Of a DNA stretch of 38,367 bases, positions 17,001 to 29,000 are shown piece after piece (the stretch's first letter is position 1; every line of letters begins with the position of its first letter). The position numbers and the translations under genes were made by a program. The stretch spans positions 1-38,367 of IMG/VR virus record IMGVR_UViG_3300010885_003385; one strand, given 5' to 3'. This DNA is from a virus. The notes below the pieces were generated by a model. The model was not told where the DNA came from. It ran no database searches and saw nothing but the letters and a program-made list of their open reading frames with translations.

Positions 17001-20000
17001 ACTATTAGTACTTACGAATATGACAATACTGACGGTAGTTTTGTACCAGAAACCCCGACTAAGTTAGGCATTTGGCCAAAGTACGAACCTAAAATTTATC
17101 TTGATACTACTTTAGTTACCCCTCGGATGATGATTCAAGGGCATGACGGCAGCTTAACATTGGCATTTGGAGATTATCGAGATAACATTATTTTAGAATT
17201 AGAAAAACGTATCTTTAATAATATTAAAGTAGAATATGATCCTAAAATATATAATATTTTTGATGTTATTCCGAGCTACGGCCACCAAACATACAGCAGA
17301 ACAGAATTTGATCAAGTACTTGCTCCGAATTTTTACAAGTGGACATCATCAATTAACAGAGATTTTTCTAAACCGTTAAGTTACGATAGAAACAATCCAT
17401 TTACTTACAATTATAAAGGGCATGCTACTCCTGATGGAAAGAATGCACCTGCGTATTGGAGAGGTATTTACACTTGGATGTATAATACTGATAGACCACA
17501 TACCCATCCTTGGGAAATGCTAGGCTTTACCATCGAACCTAGCTGGTGGCAAAGTGTATATGGACCTGCTCCATATACTAAAGATAATACAGTGTTGTGG
17601 ACAGATATTTCACAAGGTGTTGTTAAACAGCCAGGCGTGCCGCCGACCGTACTACCACAATACATTAAGCCTTGGTTAATGGCACACTTACCAGTGGATG
17701 ATTCAGGTGTATTAGTTAGTCCCCTCCAGTCAGATGTTGTATCAGGTGTAATTACTCCGTCGACTACAAATAATTTTGTATTCGGTGATAATAGCCCAGT
17801 TGAAGCAGCCTGGAGAAGAAGCAGCCACTATCCTTTTAGTATACTAATAACTTCTATGTTATTAACACCATCTAAAACTTTTGGATTAGTATTAGACCGA
17901 TCACGAATAGTAAGAGATTTGACAGGTCAACTTGTATATAAAGCAACAAACAGACGTATAAAACCGTCAGACATAGTTCTACCTAATATTTCTACAAGCT
18001 CTACTAGAGTACAAACTGCAGGTATTATCAACTATATTGTAAATTATATTTTAAGTGATAGTTTAAAATCTTACACTTCATACAAGTATGATTTATTAAA
18101 TTTATCAGCTAAACTTAGCTATCGTATTGGCGCTTTTAGTAGTAAAGAAAAATTTAATTTACTACTAGATAGTAAGTCTCCACTAGGTTCAGGTAGTATA
18201 TTTGTCCCGCAAGAAGATTACGATATTGTTTTAAATAGCTCTAGCCCTCTTAAGAAAATTACATATAGCGGAATTCTAGTAACAAAATTATCTGACGGAT
18301 ATGAATTAAAAGGTTACAGCCTAACAAGACCATACCTTAATTATTACAACTGGGTGCAGACTGGTAATCCGATTAATGTTGGCGGTATCTCTGAAGGATT
18401 TGCACAGTGGACTGCTAATCAGCAATATGCCGCCGGCACTATTGTTAAATTTAATAATGTGTATTATAGAGTACAAGTTACTCATACTGCTACTGGAACC
18501 TTTAATTCATCTTATGTTCAAGCATTAAAATCAATTCCGATTATAGGTGGAAGAACTGTTCTATCACGTAAGTTATGGGATAGAACTGAAGCAATTACAA
18601 TACCATACGGCACTAAATTTGATACGATACAAGAAGTGTATGATGTAATTATTGGATACGGAGAATGGTTAAAGGATCAGGGATTTGTATTTGACGATTA
18701 TAATTCTAATCTAGATGCAATTACCAATTGGGAAACTAGCGCCAAGGAATTTCTATTCTGGACCACTCAAAATTGGTCCTCAGGCCAGGATAAATGGGCA
18801 GAGTGGACACCTAATACCCCAGTAGTATTTGATTCTATATTACGATATAACGGAGATTATTACAAGGCTATTAAAACTATTCCAGCAACTGCAATATTTA
18901 ACCCAGAAGATTTTATAAAATTAGATGGATTGAGTACAGTCGGCAGTAGTGTTATTAGTTTAAGTCCATCTGCTGGAAGATTAACTTTTAATTCAGATTT
19001 GTGCGTAATAGATGATATTAGAAATGCGTTTAATGGCTATGAAATATTTAAAGTAGACGGTACACCGCTTCAATCTAATTTTATTCAGTCGTATAGAAAA
19101 GAAAACTATGTTACGTATTCACCTCGAACTGCTGATGGAATATATTGTGCAACATTCTATCTAGTACAAAAAGAACAAGTAGTAATTCTTAAAAATACTA
19201 CTATGTTTAATGATACGATTTATAATCCCCCAAGCGGCTACAAACAAGATCGAATTAAAGTATCAGGTTATGTAAGTGATGGTTGGTATGGCGGCTTCGA
19301 CATTCCGGGATTTATATTTGATCAGGCTATTGTAAACTCATGGGAGGCATGGAAAGATTATGCCCTGGGTGATATTGTTAAGTACAAAGATTTTTACTAT
19401 AGTGCTATTCATTTCCTTCCTGGCTCTGAAGTGTTTAATCCAACTAACTGGGTAAAACTTGATACGAGACCTACCTCTCAACTATTGCCAAATTGGAATT
19501 ATAAAGCAAATCAATTTACTGATTTCTATAGTCTAGACAGCGATAACTTTGATATTAATCAACAAAAAGTTGCCCAACATCTCATCGGATATCAAAAGCG
19601 TCAGTATCTTAATAACATTATTCAAGATGATGTTAGCGAATTTAAATTCTATCAAGGGATGATTCGTGAAAAAGGAACACAAAATGTTCTCAATAAATTA
19701 TTTGACGTATTAAGTGCAGACGGAAAAGAAAGTTTAAACTTCTATGAAGAATGGGCTGTTAGGGCCGGGCAGTATGGTGCTAGTTCTGGATTTGAAAGTA
19801 TTGAATTTACTTTAGATGAATCACTATTTAAAAATAATCCGCAAGGATTTGAATTAGTAAATCAAGTTAATTCAACTAATTATTATGATTTTATTATTAG
19901 ACAAACTCCTAACTTAGTTTATGTAAAACCGTTAGGGTATGCTTCTGCACCTTGGCCTAAGTTAAAGAATTATAATCCGTATTTGCGAAGTGCAGGTTAC

Positions 20001-23000
20001 GTAAAATCAAATGATGTTGCATTTACTTTTAAAACAATTGACGAAGTACTCACAGCTAATATTGATTTGTTTAATAACGGTGATTATATTTGGTGCACAT
20101 TTGAAGGTATATCATGGAATGTTTACAAGTATGCCGACCTTCAGTTACGTGTATTAAAAGGTGAATTAAACGCAGGAGTTGTATATAATTCTTCTAATAA
20201 AACACTTACAATCAAGTGCGAGGATTTAATATCTCTACCTGTAGGAACGTATGTTGGCCTATCCGGTGTTGTAGGATTATCCGGTTTTTATAAAATTACA
20301 TCTGTAGAATTAAACACATTCACAGTATCAACTACTCTATCAGGCTGGCCCCCAAAGCCACCAGAAGGTGCCCAACCATCATGGACACCGGCAGATGATT
20401 TAATAGTGTTTGCGTTAATCAGCCAACGAACAGCATCAATCGATACTATTGATACAGCTTTATCCAAGGCAGTATCGCCGGGTGATCTATTATGGACTGA
20501 CGACAGTGGTACTGGAAAATGGGCATCGTGGGAATATAATCAGGTTTACTCAGAAGTTGATATTAAGAATTCTCTTCCTATACCTGAATTAAAATACGGA
20601 AAAACACTAGCTATTAGTACATCTGGAAATGTTGTAGCAATATTAAACGGCCCAGGCGAAACAATAATCTATCAACGATCTAACTTGTTGTGGGTTCAAC
20701 AACAGACTTTATCTAGACCAAGTATCGCTAAAGAGGTTTTTGGTGTAGATCCGAATACTACTGTAGTTGGCCGGACAGTCACTTCTAGCGTAATCGGCGA
20801 CTCTGCCGCATTTTCTCCTGACGGTACTTGGCTTGCTATTGGTTCACCATTAGCTAAGAATGCATCTACAAAACTAGTCGGTGTGTGGTCCAACTCTACA
20901 ACATATGCTGTTGATGATATTGTATCAATAGGTAACTTGTACTATCAAGCATTGCAATCTGGCATTATCGGAATTAATCCAGCAAGCGTTAATTTAGTAT
21001 GGGAATTACTACCGTATCTTAGCACAGATATTGTTGGAACAAACACAGATAAGACATTGCATGGCGCAGTGACCCTTTACAAAAGAAACCCAATCGGACT
21101 ATATGATTTAGTTGATACTATACTAAGCCCTGCGTTCCGAGACGGAGAACGTTTTGGTTCAAGTTTAGTATTTGGAGATAATGAACTTTACATATCTGCT
21201 TTAGGATACGATACAAATCGAGGACGAGTTTACAAATTAAATTATACTACAATTGAACATGTTTCTACAACTTACAACTCAGTAGGCAGTGCGTTTGGAG
21301 CAGTAGCAGTTACTTCTACTACCGGAGTACAAGCAGGCATGTCGATCATCGGAACAGGATTCACCTCAGGGCAAACTGTTCTATATACATTAACTAAACT
21401 ATTTTTTGCTATTGGCGATGATATTTCAAGAGTTAAAATTGGTATGTTTGTGAGCGGAACAAATGTAACTTTTCCTACTGAGGTGTACTCAGTATATTAT
21501 GATTCAACCGCAGTTCGCCGAGGCTATGTAGTAGTTCAAGCCCACCAAGATTTATCAAATATTTCAAATGTTACGTTTTCTGATGGTACAACATCATTAA
21601 CTCGTACAGTAGTACAAGTAACACCGATGAACATAGTATTAAGTGGTAGCCCTAATTCTACCCCTAGCGGTGTTATTAAATTTGTAACAGTAAGCTGGAC
21701 GTATGACTTATCTAAAATTTATGCAGGAGAAACAACTCAAAGTAATTTTGGAAATTCTATATCATTAAGTACTGATACTAGCGTACTAAGCATATCTGCT
21801 TGCGCAGGATCAGTTCCGGGCAAAGTATATGTTTATAAAAAGGCCAGCGGAACATTTAGTACAACACCAACACAAACAATCTTAGGTACTGATTACGATT
21901 TCGGACAAGCGATATCACTATCGACTAGCGGCGAATACTTGGCAATATCAGACGATCTTACAGATGGTGTCCGCACAATACAGCAGGGCGGAGTTAGTGT
22001 GTATAAGTTCAATGGATCTACATACAGCCTGTACCAAGCATTAGAAAATCATCAACCTCAAATAAATGGAAGATTCGGAAGCGAAATGTCCTTCATGAAT
22101 GATTTTAAAACATTAGTTGTCTATAGTACACACGGCGATACTGAGGCAATTGTAACATTCAATGAAGATCAAACTGAGAATCCGACTATTTCAGGTCAAC
22201 CAACTACCTTTGATAAAAAGTCTACAAATTTTATAACAACTAATACAAATACCGGCCGTGTAGACATATACGATAGGTATGCATCAAAGTGGGTCTTCAG
22301 TGAAACATTGTCAGCTAATACAAGAACTGCCGATAGCTACGGTGCGGCAATCGCGATTGGCAATAATAATGTGTTTGTGGGAGCACCGTTTACAACTGAC
22401 CAAGGATTACGTTCGGGTAAAGTTTATAATTATATTAAAACACCAAATACATACTCGTGGACGATTAAGGATATTGAAATTGAAAAACCAGATCCATATA
22501 AAATTAAGCAGGCATTTTTATACAACAAGACAACAGACCAGTTATTGAATAAACTTGACATTATCGATCCATTGCAAGGAAAAATTCCAGGTATTGCTTC
22601 TGAAGAATTAAAATATGCCACTTTTTATGATCCAGCGATTTATTCTATTGGAGTAGATGTTACTGTTGATCCTAATGCTCAATGGACTACCGATCAAGTT
22701 GGTCAACTATGGTGGGACCTTAGAACTGCTAAATTTATAGAAAGTTATGATTCGTCAGTTGCATATCGAAACAGTACATGGAATACTTTAGCGCACAGCG
22801 CAAGCATTGATGTATATGAGTGGATATCAACAACACTGCTTCCAGTAGACTGGGATAAAAAAGCTGACACCGAAGTTGGATTAGCACAGGGAATTAGTGG
22901 TACCTCATTGTACGGAAATAGTGCATATTCTATTAAAAAGAAGTATGATACAATAAGTCAGACGTTTAAAAATACATATTGCTACTGGGTAAAAAATAAA

Positions 23001-26000
23001 AAAGTTGTTCCTAATATAACAGGAAGACATATTTCTGCCGCAGAAGTTTCTAATCTAATTGCAAATCCAAGAGGTCAGGGATACACGTATGTTGCGATAA
23101 CTGGAATAAATTCATTTAGTATAGTTAATGCCAAGCCATTGTTAATTGACAAAGATATAGCATTGTCAGTAGAATATTGGACAATAGATAAGACTGATCA
23201 AAATGTGCATAGTCAGTGGAAGTTAATTAATTCATCTACAAGTACAACTATTCCTAAAAATATTGAAAAGAAATGGTTTGACAGTCTATGCGGCAAAGAT
23301 GACTACGATAGGGTAGTGCCAGATATAGATTTACCAGCTAAGTTACGTTATGGCATTGAAAATCGCCCACGTCAGGGCATGTTTATCAATCGCATCGAAG
23401 CACTTAAACAAGTAGTGGAAAAAGCAAACACAGTATTATTAAAGAATCAAATTGTTGAAAATAGAAATTTATCAGCACTACAGTCGGCAGATGTTTATCC
23501 AAGTTTGATTTCAGGTCAATACGATACCACAGCGGATACTGCCGCAGAATTAGTCTATGCTAATATTGGAGGATTTAGACGTCCTACAATAACACCGACT
23601 ATCATCGACGGAAAGATTACAGGCATTAATATTGTATATGCAGGACAAGGTTATACTGCCGCACCGTATATTGACATAGTTGGGTCCGGGGAAGGAGCAA
23701 CGATAAAAGCTACAATTAGCACAGACGGTCTTGGAAAAATTACAGGCGCAACTGTTATAAATTCTGGATCGGGATATGATAATAATACTGTAGCATTGAT
23801 TAGAGATTTCTCAGTATTAGTATATCAGGATGAAAATGCATCAAACAACTGGAGCATTTATTCATACGATCCGATTGGTGCAATTTGGTCAAGAATAAAA
23901 ACTAAAACATATGATGTTACTGATTATTGGTCTAAAGTTGATTGGTACTCGCCTGGATATAGCTCGTTTTCAGCCGCAGATTATTCTGTAAATACCTACT
24001 CGGAACTATCTCAGATATCAGATTCAGTAGCTATTGGAAAATTAGTAATTGTAAGATATACTGGCACATCGGGATGGCAACTGCTAGTAAAATATGCAAA
24101 TTCATCTAGTATTGACTGGACACAATCATATACAGTAGTCGGTATAGAGAAAGGAACGATACAGCTTAATTCCGATCTATATAGTTTCTTAGGAACTCCT
24201 GTAGGTTATGATGCTTCAACTTATGATGGAACATTATTTGATACAGTTGCATCAAATGAATTAAGAATTATTTTAACAGCCTTACGAGATAATATCTTTA
24301 TTGATGATTTATCTAGTGCATATTTAGATTTGTTCTTTGTTAGTGTACGATATATATTTACAGAACAGATTTATGTTGATTGGATATTTAAAACTAGTTT
24401 CATCAAAGCAAAGCATAATGTTGGCGAATTAAAACAGCCGGTAACATATCGTAATGATAATTTAAGTAACTTTGAAGATTACGTTGATGAAGTTAAACCA
24501 TACAGAACAAATATTCGAGAATATGTAAGTTCGTATGAGAAAGTTGACACTAGTCAAACATCTATTACTGACTTTGATTTACCATCAGCCTACGAAAATA
24601 AAATACTATCAGCTATACTAACTTCGATTAATAATAACACTATTAATGTCGCCGACCCAGTCGTACAGACATATCCGTGGAAGCACTGGCTTGATAATAT
24701 TGGATACACTATAACATCTATAGAATTAGTAAGTTCAGGGTCGGGTTATATCTCAGACCCTACTGTGGTTATTTCTAATGGAGCAGGAACAGGTGCAACA
24801 GCAAAAGCATTAACATCTAACGGAGTAGTTAGTAGAATTATATTGTTAACACACGGTAAAGGTTACCTGTCAGCACCGACAATTACGTTTACTGGAGGAT
24901 TAATAGAAGGTGGAACTCCTGCAAGAGCAGTTGCAATAATTGGAACTAGTTCAGATCCTATAATAGGTAATAACGTTGTGCGTTCTAATTTAATAAAAAT
25001 AAAATTTGATCGTATTACACAATCTTATTTTATAACTACTTTGCAACAAACAGAAACAAAAACCGGATCTAATGGATTGTATCAGTTTAAGTTAACTTGG
25101 GCACCTGATATTAGAATAGGAACATCGAGTATTACTATTAACGGTGTATCAGTATTACGAGATTTATACAAATTAAGTATTGTAAAATCTACAACTAAAG
25201 GATATACAAGTTATAGTGGACTTTTAGAATTTTCTACAGCACCAGCCGCTGGCTCAATTATTTCTATAACTTATTTAAAAGATTGGTCGTTATTAAATGC
25301 CGCTGATCGTATACAGTATTATTACAATCCAAAATCTAGAGACTTGGGAAAAGATTTAGGTCAGTTAATGACCGGAGTAGACTACGGCGGAGTTATTGTT
25401 GATGGTCTCAATTTTGATCTCAGCACCGGCTGGGATTCAAACGGCTACGGAACAGACGCATGGGATGAGTTCGATGAAGGATTTGATGATTATATAACAG
25501 TAGTATCTGCAAATACACATTCATTTATCTTACCGTATGTACCAGCAAATCTAACAGTGCTTAATGTTTATTATATAAAAAATATTCTAGACACATACAC
25601 ATCTAACGGTGCACAGACTCAGTACAAGTATAAGATTGCAAACACAAGACCAATCGCTACAGCATCTGTCTTAGTTAATTCAACTGGCGTAGTTACTAAA
25701 ACTACAGGTTCGGGCAGTAGTGGAACTAGTTTAAAACTTGTAAATACGACAGGTATTATTGTTGGAATGGGGATTGTCGGCGGAGGATTTAATTCATTAC
25801 ACAAAGTAACAGAGATAGTCAATTCGACTACCTTAAGAATTAACAAAGCACCGATATCAGCTATTGGCATAACTTTAGATTTTGTTAATAACTCTGCAGG
25901 ATCTAGTACAATACTGGTATCAAGTACCTCCTCACTAAAAGCGGGCGATGTAGTAACTAGCACGGCAGTTAATGCATTTAATTCCAATGCTAAAATTAAG

Positions 26001-29000
26001 ACAATTGTAAACAGTACTACACTTATACTAGATCAGATTTTAATAGCTAATATTCCTAATAACTCAGCTATAACATTTTCTCGAGTATTATTAACTCCGG
26101 CCGACATAACAATATATGCAACTGGTACGATTACACTGACTAGCCCGTTAGCATCTGGTACTACCCTTACAATTGAAGGCCCAGCGGCATCAATACGACT
26201 TGACGATCCATTCTACGGAACAGCGCAACAAACTAATCATAATGCTATTATGTTATCGCCTGTAGCTAACGGATTGAATAGTGCGTTTACAATTCCAAAT
26301 ACATTTGTAGTTAATAATAAAGATGAATTTATTTGGAGAAAGAGTACAAGTGACGGTTCCGTTACGCCTCAGGTTGATTATGATTCAGCAATTAGCGGCG
26401 GTGACACTTCTAAAACTATTACAGGGGCATTTGCTTCAGCAACAGGATTAGCCGCTGATGATATTATTCTCGACGGTGACGGATTTGTAACACCGACTTC
26501 AAGTCCAGCACCGGAAGAAGTTGTTCCAGGCCAAGTAGTTGATACTGTAGCTATTAAGGTATACGATCAACCAAATTCTGGATCAGCCTCAGTTAAAATT
26601 GACAATTATATTACCAACGGAATACAATCAAGTTTTGTTATATCACAAACACCTAACAGCCCAAGAGCTGTTATTGTTAAAGTTGGAAACACTATTAAAA
26701 ACTATAATACAGACTACACACTTGATTATAAAAATAAAACAATAACATTTGTTACCGCTGTATCAACAACAGTTCCAGGACCAGCCGCTGGTACTACTAT
26801 TACAGTGATAAATTTAGTAGCAACACCCCCAACTGCTGGCCAAACAGTTACTATTTTTAGTATTGGTTTTAGCGGAGCAAATATTTTAGATCTCGATCAT
26901 GCAACAGGCAACGGAACAACAGTTGAATTTATCACCAAGGCTCCGTGGATAGATGAAACGACATCATTGATATATCTAAACGGCAAAGCGGCAATTGCTC
27001 AATTGTTTAAAACAGATAATACTTATGAAAGTCCTAACCGTGTAGGAATTAGATTTAATACGGCTCCTGCAATCGGAGATTTAATTAATTATATTATTGT
27101 TAGCGGTAACCAGCAAACATTTGCTGTAACTACTACTGAAAAAATTACACCTACAGTTTCTGCATCAGTATTTCCTCTAACGTATCCGATCGGAAATTCA
27201 CTACCAAACGAAGCTAGTATTATAGTTAGAGTTGATCAAACAATATTACCAGGCCCGAGCAATACCTATTATACAATTGGTAGTAATAGATTAACATATT
27301 CAATCGATCCGAGCACATTTGCATCCGGATCGTTGAACTCATCAGATATAACTATTTTAGTAGATGGCAAATTATTAAAACTAGGTTCTGACTACTCAGT
27401 TGACCTTACCGGAATTAATATAAAAATTAATAAACGTGTTTACAACATAAACAAAGGAAAACAATTAGTTATAATAGTATCAGCAGGTGCTGGATATGTT
27501 TATTATCCACCAACACAAAATACTGTAACATTATTAGTTGGAAAAACTGGTATAGGACCATATCAAGTAACATTTAGAATTACTCAACAAGATGCTCCGC
27601 CACTAACCGGTGTAAATTATATTGTTGACGGAAATTCTAATCCGTTATACAACGGAACATATGTCTGTACTGCTAGCACAGTAACATCAATTACCTTACA
27701 GTATGCATCAGATCCAGGTACGTACTTGATAGCCCATGAAACTACAATAACGCCAGTTGCGGGCAGTATAGTATTTGCTCAAGCATATACATCTTCTAAT
27801 TACATAGAAGTTATTAGTTCGTATCAACATGATATTTTAGATATTAATAGAACAAGTATTAGTGTATCGTTCTCACAATCAGTTGTAGCAGACACTCCGG
27901 AATACTATTACTATAAAGATATCGCAGGCGGACAGCTAGTGCTATCGAGACCAGTAATAGATGACGGTTATGTATGGGTGACAAAAAATAATATGTTACT
28001 ATCACCAACAGTTGATTATAAAGTTAATGATGACAGAAGCAGTATTACATTAGCAGTTTATCCTCAGTCAAATGATAAGTTTATGCTGATTACGTTTAGC
28101 AGTAATGTTATTACTTCTGGCGTTGCCTACATGCAATTTAAAGATATGCTTAATAGGGTACATTATAAGAGATTAAGTCTTAATAAGAAAACAACACTAG
28201 TACAGGATTTAAATTATAATGATTTACAAATTATAGTTGCTGATGCTAGTAATTTTGATAAACCTAATCTTACACAAAATAAACCAGGGGTAATTGAAAT
28301 TAAAGGAGAACGTCTTGAATATTTCTCCTTAGTTGGAAATGTATTAAGCAATATCCGTAGAGGTACATTGGGTACAGGAATTCCTAACAAACATACAGCA
28401 GGTTCGATTGTACAGGATATCGGTCCAAGCGAAACGATCCCATATACCGAAACAACTAATATAGAACAAGTAATATCTGACGGCACAACTAATGTTCCTA
28501 TATCGTTTATTCCGAAACTCACAGCAACTACTTCACTAGTTAATCAACATAATTATGATACTGTTGAAGTCTTTGTAGGCGGCTACGATATAGCAGAATG
28601 GACACCTAGCACCAATTATTTTGTTGGATCTATATTTTCATATGCTAGCTACACTTATAAAGTAACAGCAAATCATATAAGCGGATCCGCATGGGGTAGT
28701 TTAGTTACTACTATACAACAAGATGGCACTATAATTTCTAAAAATATTAGTGCTAATTCAGTATACACTTTCTTTATAGGAAATATTAGATTACGTAAGA
28801 AATCATATACTATGCATAATAGCAATATTGCTCCTAACAGTTCAGAAGGTGACATAATACTTCCAGCAGATTTTACAGTAGATGGCACGAGCAAAAAAAT
28901 TACATTATTAACTCCATTATCCGTTGGTACTAGAATAACCGTTGTACAACGAACAGGAATTAATTGGGATATTAGCTTAAATAATGATAGTAAGATTGCT

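Noticed and set aside
20595-22440. WD40 or Kelch propeller
   Set aside because: Repeat starts carry Phe/Tyr-Gly and blades end in VY-type strands without WD dipeptides or Kelch GG motifs; FG-GAP fits better.
25619-25987. 122-codon open frame on the minus strand inside the giant gene
   Set aside because: It lies opposite the TTGxxxGM modules and is a compositional shadow; it has no motif and no gene-like context.
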